NCBI GenBank assembly: GCA_021372355.1
Contig: JAJFUQ010000183.1
Location: 32,773 to 96,772 of the forward strand
DNA from: Nocardiaceae bacterium
Lineage (GTDB): Bacteria; Actinomycetota; Actinomycetes; Mycobacteriales; Mycobacteriaceae
DNA length: 64,000 bases
Direction of reading: 5' to 3'
Part shown: positions 1 through 10,116 of the stretch, in pieces
Layout: every line of letters starts with the position of its first letter
How positions within the stretch are numbered: the first letter of the stretch is position 1
Made by a program: the position numbers and the translations under genes
The notes under the pieces: generated by a model
Told to the model about the DNA's origin: nothing
Seen by the model: the letters and a program-made list of their open reading frames with translations, nothing else
Database searches by the model: none

Positions 1-729
1 ATGCAGCTGTTCGCGAACGAGATCATGGACGCCGAGCGCCTGGCCGAGCGGTTCGTGGAACGCGACACCCGCGACGTCGCCGAACGCGCGGCGTCGGACC
101 GCGACTGGACGTATCGGCACGTGGTGGTGGACGAGGCACAGGAACTGTCCGAGATGGACTGGCGCGTCCTCATGCGCCGCTGCCCGACCAAGTCGTTCAC
201 CATTGTCGGCGATCTCGCACAGCGTCGTTCGTCGGCCGGTGCGACGTCGTGGGGAACGATGCTCGAGCCGCACGTCCCCGGTCGCTGGGCTTACCGGACG
301 CTGACCATGAACTACCGCACGCCGGCGGAGATCATGGCGGTGGCCGCCGAGCTTCTCGCGTCGTTCGCCCCGGGTGTCGAGCCGCCGGAGTCGGTCCGAT
401 CGAGTGGCGTCCAGCCATGGTCGCGACAGGTTTCCGAAAGCGAGATTCCCGCTGCGATCGATCAATTCGTCGCCGAAGAAGCGGAGCGGGAGGGCACGAG
501 CATCGTCATCGGGCCGGTTGGTTTCCCGGGAACGGTTCCCGCTTCGGAAACGAAGGGTCTGGAGTTCGATTCGGTTCTCGTTGTCGAACCGGAACAGATC
601 ATCACCGAAGGCGAACGGGGTGCGGCCGAGTTGTACGTGGCACTGACGCGAGCCACGCAGCGCCTCGGCGTACTGCACGTCGGCCCGCTGCCGGATTCGC
701 TTGGCGGTCTGGCGGTTTCCGGCCGTTGA
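1..729 (+). CDS. HelD-like superfamily 1 helicase, C-terminal part (5' truncated by window edge)
   Basis: This is the C-terminal part of a UvrD/Rep-like superfamily 1 ATPase. Visible motifs in order are the Walker B/motif II segment VVVDEAQELS (about residues 41-50), NYRTPAEIM (motif IV region), TKGLEFDSVLVVEP (motif V) and YVALTRATQRL (motif VI). The wording of DEAQELSEMDW and the GDLAQR segment fits the HelD family, which recycles stalled RNA polymerase; some actinobacterial members (HelR) protect against rifamycins. The Walker A region and true start lie before base 1, so the residue-1 Met is probably internal. The family call is by resemblance; a generic DNA helicase remains possible. A Rox-like gene with a rifamycin element lies 8 kb downstream. 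Confidence 0.75.
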   Translation: MQLFANEIMDAERLAERFVERDTRDVAERAASDRDWTYRHVVVDEAQELSEMDWRVLMRRCPTKSFTIVGDLAQRRSSAGATSWGTMLEPHVPGRWAYRTLTMNYRTPAEIMAVAAELLASFAPGVEPPESVRSSGVQPWSRQVSESEIPAAIDQFVAEEAEREGTSIVIGPVGFPGTVPASETKGLEFDSVLVVEPEQIITEGERGAAELYVALTRATQRLGVLHVGPLPDSLGGLAVSGR

Positions 730-735
730 CCCGTC

Positions 736-768
736 GGTGGCGCTGCGGACCGGATCCGCAGCGCCACC
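736..768. terminator. bidirectional hairpin terminator between convergent helD-like gene and hmp
   Basis: A perfect 14-bp stem (GGTGGCGCTGCGGA, 736-749, against its reverse complement, 755-768) with a 5-nt loop sits between the two convergent stop codons. Its position and strength suit a factor-independent terminator serving both genes, although no long U tract is present on either side. Confidence 0.7.
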
Positions 769-777
769 CAACCGGGA

Positions 778-1974
778 TCAGTTCAGCAGCCAGTCATTCG
801 GCGAGAAGAGTTCGAAGTGCGCGGCTTCGGCGGGCACGCCCATATCGAGCAACTGGCCCCGAACATGCTGCAGAAATCCCGGTCCACCACACAGGTAGTA
901 CTGGGCCGTTCGGGGGAGTCCGAGGGAGCGCACGTCAAGTGCCCCAGCACCGCTCGAGTCGTACCAGAATTCGACCGTTGCGTTCGGCAGGTCCTCCATC
1001 AGCTCCAGCATCCGGTCACGCAGCGGGTGTGTTTCTGGTGCGGTGTCGGCGTGGACGACCCATACCGATCGCTCGCAGTCATGTGCAGCGAGATGAGCGA
1101 GTATTCCGGCGATGGGCGTGACTCCGATGCCTGCCGAGATCAATACCAGCGGGCCGCGGTCGTCGTCATCGACAACGAGGTCGCCGAATGGGAGCGTCAC
1201 GTCGACTTCGGTACCCGGCGTTGCGTGCGTGCCCAGCCAGTCCGAGACCTCGCCAACTCGGCGCGCAGCGAACGTGTAGCGCCCGTCGCCGGTTGCGGCG
1301 TTGATCAAGCTGTATTGGCGAAGCTGGCGCGCGCCGTCCTCGAGCGGCACTCCCACGGAGATGTACTGACCCGCATCGAAATCGGGGAGCGGGCAGGAGG
1401 GGTCCGCAGACTCGATCGTCACCACGACGGCGCCCGCCGGATCGTCCGAGCGCGACGTGACGACCGCCCGCCGGAACACGTCTCCCGGTTCGACGGCCGA
1501 GTCGACGTACAACTGCTTCTCGAAGTCGATGAGCAGGTCGGCCATCAGCCAGTAGACGCGGTCCCACGCTTCGGCGATCGCGGGCGTGACCACATTCGCG
1601 CCCAGAACCTCGACGATCGCACCGAACAAGTGCTCGTGAACCACCTCGTACTGGTCCGCGGTGACGCCCAGCGACGCGTGCTTGTTTCCGATGCGCCCCA
1701 GCATGTCGGCGGGGTTGGGTAGAGACGGGTCGATCAAGTGTGTGGCGAAGGTGGCGATAGAAGCCGCCAGGGCTCGTTGTTGAGAACCCTGCGCCTGGTT
1801 GCCGCGATTGAACAAGTCGGTCTGAAGCGTCGGATGCGCAGCGAACAGCCGACCGTAGAACGTCCGCGTGATGGCGTCGATGTTCGCTCCGATCACAGGA
1901 AGAGTGGCACGGATGACGTCGGCGTGGACCGGGTCCAGGGTCGGCTTCGGCGAAAGGGAACGGTCACTCTTCAT
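778..1974 (-). CDS. hmp: flavohaemoprotein, nitric oxide dioxygenase
   Basis: The 398-residue protein matches the usual length of bacterial flavohaemoglobins, which oxidise NO to nitrate in the cytoplasm using O2 and NAD(P)H. The globin domain covers about residues 10-145, with the proximal histidine in NKHASLGV. The FAD-binding domain carries RQYSL and the NAD domain carries AGIGVTPIAGIL and CGGPGF near the end. The ATG start has a good ribosome site (GAGGAG, 5 nt upstream). The gene is monocistronic and convergent with the helicase gene. About 145 bp upstream there is an imperfect 20-bp palindrome resembling a DosR box, which would fit hypoxia/NO control, but that link is inferred. Confidence 0.93.
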   Translation of the reverse strand: MKSDRSLSPKPTLDPVHADVIRATLPVIGANIDAITRTFYGRLFAAHPTLQTDLFNRGNQAQGSQQRALAASIATFATHLIDPSLPNPADMLGRIGNKHASLGVTADQYEVVHEHLFGAIVEVLGANVVTPAIAEAWDRVYWLMADLLIDFEKQLYVDSAVEPGDVFRRAVVTSRSDDPAGAVVVTIESADPSCPLPDFDAGQYISVGVPLEDGARQLRQYSLINAATGDGRYTFAARRVGEVSDWLGTHATPGTEVDVTLPFGDLVVDDDDRGPLVLISAGIGVTPIAGILAHLAAHDCERSVWVVHADTAPETHPLRDRMLELMEDLPNATVEFWYDSSGAGALDVRSLGLPRTAQYYLCGGPGFLQHVRGQLLDMGVPAEAAHFELFSPNDWLLN

Positions 1975-2119
1975 CGGAACTCCTCGGCAACTCGGTGGGT
2001 ACTGCGGTCACACGCTACGTACCGCACCGCCGAAAGCCTGCACTCGAAGCGGGTGGCCGGAATCATGCCGCTGAACTGCAGTTTCTCTACCTGCGACGTC
2101 TGTCTTTGGTCCCGGAAAA

Positions 2120-2139
2120 TTGAGTACTTAGGTCCCCGG
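2120..2139. promoter_or_regulatory. candidate DosR-like box in the hmp / SRPBCC intergenic region
   Basis: Read on the minus strand the site is CCGGGGACCTAAGTACTCAA. It agrees with the mycobacterial DosR consensus TTSGGGACTWWAGTCCCSAA at about 15 of 20 positions, with the GGGAC core intact. A weaker GGGACCAAAG half-like copy lies next to it (about 2104-2116). It lies between hmp (start 1974) and the plus-strand gene at 2214, so it could serve either. Distance from hmp is long, so this is only a candidate. Confidence 0.3.
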
Positions 2140-2213
2140 ACTGAGTTGCCGATCAGAAGACGGTGGTGAGGTGGAATCATGCCAACTAAGCCCCGCCTAC
2201 TCAGAGGTCGCCC

Positions 2214-2705
2214 ATGAGATATCGCGATTGCCCCACCGCCGAGGTTTCCGAACGCATCACGGGCAACTGCGCCGACATCTGGGCAGCAGTCACCGATATC
2301 TCGTTTCCCATCCAGTTCTCTGCCGAGCTGTGGAAGGTCGAGTGGCTCGACGGCGCTGATCACGTGGAAGTCGGCGCCCGGTTCCGCGGTTTCAACCGCA
2401 ACCCGGCACTCGGCGAATGGCACACGAACTGTCAGGTCATCGAACTCGAGCCCGAACGCCGCTGGGTGTGGCAGGTCGACGGCGAAGGCGCGCCGATGGC
2501 GACCTGGGGCTTCGAAATCGACCCCACGAGCGACGGTGCGATCGTGCGGCAATGGGCGCGAATGGGGCCGGGCCCGAGTGGACTGACGTTCGCGATTCGT
2601 GCGATGCCGGACAAGGAAGCGCGCATCGTCGCGGGTCGGCTCGATCAGTGGAGGCAGGGTATGGCCGCCAACCTGGCCGGGCTCAAGGCGTTGATCGAAG
2701 GATGA
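2214..2705 (+). CDS. SRPBCC (START-like) family protein
   Basis: The 163-residue protein fits the polyketide cyclase/START-like SRPBCC fold: an N-terminal strand (SERITGNCADIWAAVTDISF) with the typical helix after it, then alternating strands (VGARFRGFNRN, WHTNCQVIELEPERRWVWQVDG, MATWGFEID) and a long C-terminal helix. Such proteins bind hydrophobic ligands or act as cyclases or polyketide-type hydratases; the ligand here cannot be read. It is the first gene of a three-gene operon: its stop overlaps the next start by 4 bp (ATGA). That neighbour is a luciferase-like oxidoreductase, so the pair may act on the same lipid-like substrate, which is inference. Confidence 0.8.
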   Translation: MRYRDCPTAEVSERITGNCADIWAAVTDISFPIQFSAELWKVEWLDGADHVEVGARFRGFNRNPALGEWHTNCQVIELEPERRWVWQVDGEGAPMATWGFEIDPTSDGAIVRQWARMGPGPSGLTFAIRAMPDKEARIVAGRLDQWRQGMAANLAGLKALIEG

Positions 2706-3721
2706 CCGGCTTGCGCGTCGGGGTGATGATCGAGCCGAGGCTTCCGGGCGCAGTGGAATTCGCACAGGAAGCCGAGCGGCTCGGCGTCACCTCGCTGTGG
2801 GTGCCGGAGGTGTGGGGCTACGACGCCCTCACCGGCCTCGCATTCCTTGCGGCGCACACGACGTCGATCGAACTCGGTACGTTCGTCGTGCAGCTCGGCT
2901 CGCGGTCACCCGCGATGCTGGCCACGTCCGCGCTGAGCATTCAGCAATTGTCCGGTGGGCGCTTCAACCTCGGGATCGGCGTTTCCGGGCCCCGGGTCAT
3001 GGAGGGCTGGCACGGCGTCCGGTTCCACAAACCGGTGCAGACCACGCGAGAGACGATCGAGATCATCCGGATCATCGAACGCGGCGACCGGCTCGTTCAC
3101 GACGGCGAGATCTACCCGCTCCCGCTGCCGAACAGTTCCGGCGCCGCGCTGCGTCCGCTGGTGACGCCGCAACACGTGCCGGTCTACGTCGCCGCAATGG
3201 GACCGGCGAACCTACGGCTCACCGGCGAGCTTGCCGACGGCTGGCTCGGAAACGCCTTCATGCCCGAACTCGCCGACGTCTTCCTCGGACCGCTGTACGA
3301 AGGTGCCGAGAGCGCCGGACGGAGTCTCGACGACGTGACTCTCGTGGCTCCGGTCGCGGTCGATTTCACCGACGATCCCGGCATTGCACGCCAGCACGCG
3401 GAGGGCTACGCCTTCACCATCGGATCGATGGGCGCCGGCGGCCGCAACTTCTACAACGACGCGTTCACCCGGCTCGGTTTCGGAGCCGAGGTCAAAAAGG
3501 TCGCGGAACTGTGGCAGTCCGGTGATCGAGAAGCGGCCAAGCACGCCGTCCCGATCGAACTTGGGAGGCAGACGAATCTGGTCGGAACGCCCGCCGAAAT
3601 CAGCGCGCGTATAGCCCTGTACGAACAGTCGGGGATCGACGTGCTCTTGGCCAAACTCGACGGACCATGGGAGAAGCAGCTCGACACTCTCGATCAACTG
3701 ATGGCCGCGGTGGCCGCATGA
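2702..3721 (+). CDS. LLM-class (luciferase-like) flavin- or F420-dependent oxidoreductase
   Basis: The 339-residue protein has the TIM-barrel pattern of the bacterial luciferase-like superfamily: GVMIEPRLPGAVEFAQEAERLG at the N-terminus, then SLWVPEVWGYDALTG, the cofactor strand ELGTFVVQLGSRSPAMLA, LSGGRFNLGIGVSGP, VPVYVAAMGPANLRLTGELADG and VGTPAEISARI near the C-terminus. In Mycobacteriales most such proteins use F420, others FMN; the sequence alone does not settle this. The start at 2702 is chosen because it overlaps the previous stop by 4 bp and begins the domain directly. An upstream in-frame extension is a shadow of the preceding gene. Confidence 0.88.
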   Translation: MTGLRVGVMIEPRLPGAVEFAQEAERLGVTSLWVPEVWGYDALTGLAFLAAHTTSIELGTFVVQLGSRSPAMLATSALSIQQLSGGRFNLGIGVSGPRVMEGWHGVRFHKPVQTTRETIEIIRIIERGDRLVHDGEIYPLPLPNSSGAALRPLVTPQHVPVYVAAMGPANLRLTGELADGWLGNAFMPELADVFLGPLYEGAESAGRSLDDVTLVAPVAVDFTDDPGIARQHAEGYAFTIGSMGAGGRNFYNDAFTRLGFGAEVKKVAELWQSGDREAAKHAVPIELGRQTNLVGTPAEISARIALYEQSGIDVLLAKLDGPWEKQLDTLDQLMAAVAA

Positions 3722-4794
3722 CCGCGCGATCGAGGCAGCTCATTCGGTCCGCCTACGGTGCGACCGCGGCCGAAGCGTTCCTGATCATCGCGATCATCAC
3801 GATCCTGGCGACCCGCTCGTATCTGCATTTGACGGGCTATCCGCAGATCGGCGGCGGAAATCTGCACATCGCGCACGCCCTCTGGGGTGGCGCGCTCATG
3901 ATGACCAGTCTCATCATCGGATGGCTGTTCATCGGCTTCGGCGTCCGTGCCACCGCCGTGGTGCTCGGCGGCATCGGACTGGGATTGTTCCTCGATGAAG
4001 TCGGAAAGTTCGTCACCAAGGACAACGACTACTTCTACGGTCCGTCCGCGGAGATCATGTACATCCTCGTGGCCGGGGTGCTGGTGCTCAATCGGATCAT
4101 TCGCGATCTGCGGCCGCCGAGCGCCCGCGAGTTTCTCGCGAACGCCGCGGAGATCGCCGCGCAAGGCATCGTGCAAGGAATGCCCCAAGCACGGCGAGAG
4201 TGGGCGCACGGACTTGCACAGGCCGCCGAAGACGCCGGGGCGGACCCGGCGTCGGTCGCCCACGTGCGCGGACTCATCGATCTGTGTGGTCCCGGTGACG
4301 GCAAGCTCGCCAGCCTCAAGAACACGGCAATCGGTTGGATTCCGGCCTGGACCCGAAGTCACCGCTGGATCCCGGTCGTCGGCTGGCTGATGGTTCTGAC
4401 GGCCGGACTCGGGGTCGCGTTCGGCGCGATCGGGGCGGCGCTCGGCGGCTATTTCTACGAAGACCGCCGCGTGCATTTCGAGTTGGCCGGGATGTCCGTT
4501 GCGACCGCGTTGCTGCTGCTCAGTGCGACGATCACGCTGGCGTTGTCGCTGCCGGCGATGATCGCACTGCGTCGTACGGACAAGGTGTGGCCGCTGGAAC
4601 TGCTGCAAGCCGCAGCGCTGTCGTTCACAACGCTCAACGCGCTCGTCGAGTTCGCCACCGATGGCTTCGCCGCGGTCGGAAACCTCATGATCGGGCTCGC
4701 CGCAGTCGGCATCATCACGTACCAGGTTCGCCAGCGACGAGAGCTCGCCGCGGGCGAAGTAGTGGTGAATCAGTCGGCCTCGGCCAGGATGTAG
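3718..4794 (+). CDS. polytopic membrane protein of unknown function
   Basis: The 358-residue protein has hydrophobic segments at about residues 15-35 (AEAFLIIAIITILA), 50-75, 80-95, 115-125, then a soluble helical stretch of about 80 residues (AREFLANAAEIAAQGIV to GLIDLCGPGDG) and four more membrane segments after residue 220. I do not recognise a family. The start overlaps the LLM gene stop by 4 bp, placing it third in the operon; the coupling suggests a shared role, perhaps at the membrane. The last 25 bp overlap the convergent gene at 4770-5165. Confidence 0.75.
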   Translation: MTARSRQLIRSAYGATAAEAFLIIAIITILATRSYLHLTGYPQIGGGNLHIAHALWGGALMMTSLIIGWLFIGFGVRATAVVLGGIGLGLFLDEVGKFVTKDNDYFYGPSAEIMYILVAGVLVLNRIIRDLRPPSAREFLANAAEIAAQGIVQGMPQARREWAHGLAQAAEDAGADPASVAHVRGLIDLCGPGDGKLASLKNTAIGWIPAWTRSHRWIPVVGWLMVLTAGLGVAFGAIGAALGGYFYEDRRVHFELAGMSVATALLLLSATITLALSLPAMIALRRTDKVWPLELLQAAALSFTTLNALVEFATDGFAAVGNLMIGLAAVGIITYQVRQRRELAAGEVVVNQSASARM

Positions 4795-5165
4795 CCGATG
4801 TAGACGTTCGGCACCCCGGCGTCGATCCACGTTGCGACCTTGTAGTTGTCCGCGGTTTCTCCCATGACGCCGGAACCGTAGGCGTTGGCGCCCAGGTAGT
4901 TGTTGGCCGAGTTGAAGTGGGCGACGTTTCCGGTTTCGCCCACGTCGTAGGAGATCGAGATGGGCATGGTCGGCGACGAGGTGTTGGCGACTGCGGTCAC
5001 GATGACGGTCTTCCCGGGGTCGAGCGCTTCTCGCGGTGCGACGACCCAGTGGCCGTTGGGGTTGTCCGACCGGACGAGCCACATCGTCTGGTCGGTGTAG
5101 TTGGAGATCTTCAATGTGGTGGTGGGTACGGCGAAGATCCGGCGGCGGGTTTTGGTGATGATCAT
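4770..5165 (-). CDS. small beta-rich protein, paralogue of the secreted protein at 44546
   Basis: The 131-residue protein is not assigned to a known family. After a short basic N-terminus (MIITKTRRRIF) without a clear signal peptide it has strand-like segments, including ISNYTDQTMWLV, HWVVAPREALDPGKTVIVTA, ISISYDVG and a C-terminal KVATWIDAGVPNVYIGY. The same landmarks (NxTDQTM, AP...L.P, VTA, SY, ATxxDxGxPN) occur in order in the signal-peptide-bearing protein at 44546-45085, so the two are probably paralogues. The ribosome site AAAGGA lies 8 nt before the ATG. It is transcribed alone, convergent with the membrane protein gene. Function unknown. Confidence 0.7.
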   Translation of the reverse strand: MIITKTRRRIFAVPTTTLKISNYTDQTMWLVRSDNPNGHWVVAPREALDPGKTVIVTAVANTSSPTMPISISYDVGETGNVAHFNSANNYLGANAYGSGVMGETADNYKVATWIDAGVPNVYIGYILAEAD

Positions 5166-5335
5166 GGGATCGGTCCTTTCGGGAGTTGCTTTTCGCTGCC
5201 CTTACGGTCCCGCTTTCAACGCCCTGGACCCGTCCGCCAAAACATGGATTCACCAGCGGAGACGCCGTTCCTCCGATCGGTGGATGCGAAACGAAATACG
5301 CTGTGACAAGACCAATTCCGATCCCAGGAGTCGGC

Positions 5336-6700
5336 ATGTCGCGGCCGCAGACCCCCGTACACCCGAAGTCGATCATTGCGGCGATTTCCCTCGCCCTGTT
5401 CTGCATTCAGATCGACTACTTCGCGATGAACCTCGCGCTGCCACGCATGGCGGACGATCTCTCGTCGTCGAGCACGGATCTGCAGTGGGTCATCAGCGCC
5501 TACATGCTGGCGCTGGGCGCATTCATGGTGCCCGGCGGTCGCGTGGGCGACATCTACGGCCGTCGACGCGTTCTGTTGATCGGGATCGGCCTCTTCGGTC
5601 TGGCGTCCATACTGTGCGCCCTCGCCCCGAACGTGGGGTTTCTCGTGGCGTTCCGAGTCGTGCAGGGGCTGGGCGCCGCACTCGTCTTTCCCGTCTCGGT
5701 GAGCGTGCTGACCAACGCGTTTCCCGCCGGCGAGGCTGGCAAGACGATCGGATTGTGTTACGGGATAGCGGGTTTGGGGAACGCAGCAGGACCGCTCGTC
5801 GGCGGATTCCTCACCGCGGAACTGAGTTGGCGGTGGATCTTCTGGCTCAACGTCCCGCTCACCCTGGTGGCTCTCGCCATCGTGGCGGTGCGCGTAGTCG
5901 AGTCCACTGACGCGACCGCCTCGAAACGCATCGACATCGCCGGGCTGGCCTTGATCACCACGGGCATCGGGCTGTTCACTCTCGTGTTCGACCGGGCGAC
6001 GTCGTGGGGTTGGGTGTCAGTACAGACCCTGGGACTCTTCGGCGCTGCGGTGTTCTTGCTTGCGGCATTCGTCGTGGTCGAGAACCGGATCGAACAGCCG
6101 CTCGTCGACCTGAGCCTGCTTCGACAGTCGCGCTTCACCATTCTCGTCGTGGCCGGCGCGGTCGCGAACATCTCTTACGCCGTCACGGTTTTCGGCTCGA
6201 CGCTCGCGCTGCAGCAAGGCCGCGGAATGGGCCCGCTCGAAGCCGGCCTCGTCTTCCTCGGGCCATCGATCGGCGCCGCCCTCGGTGGGCCGGTGTCGGG
6301 GCGCCTGGGCGCACGAATCCCGCACATGATCGTGATGGGCGGGGATTGCATCGTGGCGGCCGTCGCGGAGTTCGTGCTCGGTTCGGTCCACGCGCTACCC
6401 GCATACGTCGCCGCTCTGACGGCCACCGGATTCACGCTCGGACTGATCTATGCGTTCACGACCGTCGCCACCCAGTCCGTTGTGAGTCCGGCGAGAGCAG
6501 GCGAAGCGGCCGGGGTCACGCTCACCGTGATCGTCACGCTGGCGGGCGTGGGCATTGCCGTCGCGAGCACGGTGATCGAGATGCTCGAATCGCAGGGGTC
6601 ATCGCTGGAGACCGCGGTGGGACGCATTCTCCAGGTTCTCGCGCTGGGTTTGTTGCTTGCCGGTGCTGCGGTTCTCGCTGCGAGCCGATCTCGCCGCTAG
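5336..6700 (+). CDS. MFS transporter, DHA2-type (14-TM drug:H+ antiporter family)
   Basis: The 454-residue protein shows about 14 hydrophobic segments. Motif A appears as GGRVGDIYGRRRVL after TM2 and the antiporter motif C as GIAGLGNAAGPLVGG in TM5, both typical of DHA2 exporters. The N-terminus ALFCIQIDYFAMNLALPRMADDL corresponds to TM1 with its charged residue. The ATG at 5336 is chosen because AGGAG sits 5 nt upstream; an in-frame upstream extension is rich in Pro and Gly and unlikely. The substrate cannot be deduced. The gene stands alone, its 3' end overlapping the convergent gene at 6697 by 4 bp. Confidence 0.9.
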   Translation: MSRPQTPVHPKSIIAAISLALFCIQIDYFAMNLALPRMADDLSSSSTDLQWVISAYMLALGAFMVPGGRVGDIYGRRRVLLIGIGLFGLASILCALAPNVGFLVAFRVVQGLGAALVFPVSVSVLTNAFPAGEAGKTIGLCYGIAGLGNAAGPLVGGFLTAELSWRWIFWLNVPLTLVALAIVAVRVVESTDATASKRIDIAGLALITTGIGLFTLVFDRATSWGWVSVQTLGLFGAAVFLLAAFVVVENRIEQPLVDLSLLRQSRFTILVVAGAVANISYAVTVFGSTLALQQGRGMGPLEAGLVFLGPSIGAALGGPVSGRLGARIPHMIVMGGDCIVAAVAEFVLGSVHALPAYVAALTATGFTLGLIYAFTTVATQSVVSPARAGEAAGVTLTVIVTLAGVGIAVASTVIEMLESQGSSLETAVGRILQVLALGLLLAGAAVLAASRSRR

Positions 6701-7200
6701 CCGTTTCCGGTTGCGTCGAGCGCGAACCACAGGACGTTCGCGGGGTCGTTGTCGCCGCGCTTCCACATCGCCGGCCCGAGGAACATGCCCGGCGCCACTT
6801 CACGCAGTTCGTCGTGGATCTTGCGGATGAACCACGGATTCCCGGGCTGCTCGTAGTCCAGCACGATCGTGTCGGCACCATCGATCACTGACGGCTGCAC
6901 GCGGGTGGCGAACGGGAACCAGTCCATCGTCACGCCGAGGCCGATGCGGTTGATTCCGACGCCGCTCGACTCGTCGCCGGCGGTGAGAGTCTTTCCGTCC
7001 CAGGGAAACACCGGAAGTTTCGAGGCCAGTGAGAGCAACCCGGCGAGCGGAGTCTTGTCGACCCCGCGAACGGCCAGCATGCGCCCCTTCGGCTTGTTGT
7101 CGAGAACTCCGATATCGGCCGGAACGCTGCCCGCCCGATAGAGAGCATCGAGTTCTTCGAAACTCTTGGCGGACAGATCATCGAGGGTCAGTGCGCTCAC
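6697..7200 (-). CDS. conserved actinobacterial protein of unknown function
   Basis: The 167-residue protein (GTG start at 7200, preceded by AGGAGG at 9 nt, preferred over an upstream in-frame ATG at 7242) begins SALTLDDLSAKSFEELDALYRAG. It continues with a glycine-rich middle and a C-terminal half containing TIVLDYEQPGNPWFIRKIHDELREVAPGMFLGP. The last segment recalls a group of short mycobacterial/rhodococcal proteins with the pattern DYxxxxxxxxxxxDEIREVAPGxYLG. I know no function for them. No signal peptide or membrane segment is seen. It lies in tandem with the methyltransferase gene but with a 90-bp gap. Confidence 0.7.
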   Translation of the reverse strand: MSALTLDDLSAKSFEELDALYRAGSVPADIGVLDNKPKGRMLAVRGVDKTPLAGLLSLASKLPVFPWDGKTLTAGDESSGVGINRIGLGVTMDWFPFATRVQPSVIDGADTIVLDYEQPGNPWFIRKIHDELREVAPGMFLGPAMWKRGDNDPANVLWFALDATGNG

Positions 7201-7290
7201 GTTGTTCAACCTCCTGCAGACGGTGACGTAGCTGAGGGCCATACTTCGCCGTCACCGTGGGTCGCGTTCGTCGAACTGCGCAAACGAACG

Positions 7291-8145
7291 TCAACGTTGT
7301 TTGTGGGCACAAAGAACATGCGGCGGCGCCGCAGAATCTGCTCGCCACGAGACGTCTGCGCCGTACCCGGCGAGCAGGTCCGGCGCGCTGCGATCGGCGA
7401 CGATTCGGAATCCGTGCCGACGGAGGAGTGCTCCCATCGCCTCGGGCGTGAAGTAGCTCAGCCAAGGCTCGCCGACGGCGGCCACGCGCGCGGCCCGCTC
7501 GTTGAGGGACTGCGCACCGCTCGGGCCCGCGGGCGGGAGATAGTCGACGATCAACCACACCGGACCGTCGTGTGCGGCGACGTACTCGAGGGTGCTCGCT
7601 ACCGCTGGTTCGGTGAGGTACATCGTCACCCCGAGCCACACGAAAACCGTGGGGACACTGCGGTCCAACCCAGCCTCGGCGAGTCGGTCGGCAAGGTCGT
7701 CGGTCTCGAAGTCGACCGGAACGAAATGCAGCGATTCCGGAATCTCGATCTCGGCCTTGGCGAGATGACGGCGCTTCCATTCCTGCGTCGCCGGGTGGTC
7801 GACCTCGAACACCGTGATACCCGCCGATCCATGCCGGTAGCCGAAGGTATCGAGGCCGGCGCCCAGGATGACGACCTGCCCGTCCGTCAATTCCTGTGCG
7901 ATGACGTCTTCGGCGAAACGTGCCCGCGACACGACCAGCAACCGGCGAATTCGCGCCCACTCGGGATCGGTGGCACTGCCCAGAGTCGCGGCCTCGCGTT
8001 CGAGGACGTCATCCTCGGCAGCCCCGAGGAGTCGGTTGGCGAGATGGTCGTTCAGAATCTTCGGTTCGTCGACGAAGTGGTGATAGGCACGCGCGTATGC
8101 CGTCGCCAACGCCGTCCGGCTCGGCCCTGCCTCTTCAACCGCCAC
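7291..8145 (-). CDS. class I SAM-dependent methyltransferase, LCM/PPM-like family
   Basis: The 284-residue protein matches the actinobacterial family of putative S-adenosylmethionine-dependent methyltransferases related to leucine carboxyl methyltransferase. The SAM-binding motif is VVILGAGLDTFGYR (about residues 91-104), followed by the acidic strand FEVDHPATQEWKRR, LHFVPVDFE and the segment VFVWLGVTMYLTEPAV. Members methylate small carboxylates or hydroxyls, but the substrate is unknown. A 3-bp gap separates its start from the stop of the gene at 8149, so the two are likely co-transcribed, with the unknown protein translated first. Confidence 0.87.
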   Translation of the reverse strand: MAVEEAGPSRTALATAYARAYHHFVDEPKILNDHLANRLLGAAEDDVLEREAATLGSATDPEWARIRRLLVVSRARFAEDVIAQELTDGQVVILGAGLDTFGYRHGSAGITVFEVDHPATQEWKRRHLAKAEIEIPESLHFVPVDFETDDLADRLAEAGLDRSVPTVFVWLGVTMYLTEPAVASTLEYVAAHDGPVWLIVDYLPPAGPSGAQSLNERAARVAAVGEPWLSYFTPEAMGALLRRHGFRIVADRSAPDLLAGYGADVSWRADSAAPPHVLCAHKQR

Positions 8146-8148
8146 GGG

Positions 8149-10103
<1,955 letters not shown>

Positions 10104-10116
10104 ACAAGATGGGCGG

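Noticed and set aside
249..1121. Long plus-strand open frame running from inside the helicase gene into hmp
   Set aside because: Composition is Arg/Gly/Pro/Ser-rich with no motif; it is an out-of-frame shadow of the two real genes.
2417..2701. N-terminal extension of the LLM oxidoreductase
   Set aside because: The extension is the SRPBCC gene read in another frame; the family domain begins at the ATG at 2702.
3694..5406. 570-residue minus-strand frame opposite the membrane protein gene
   Set aside because: Arg/His/Asp-rich low-complexity translation antisense to well supported genes; typical high-GC shadow.
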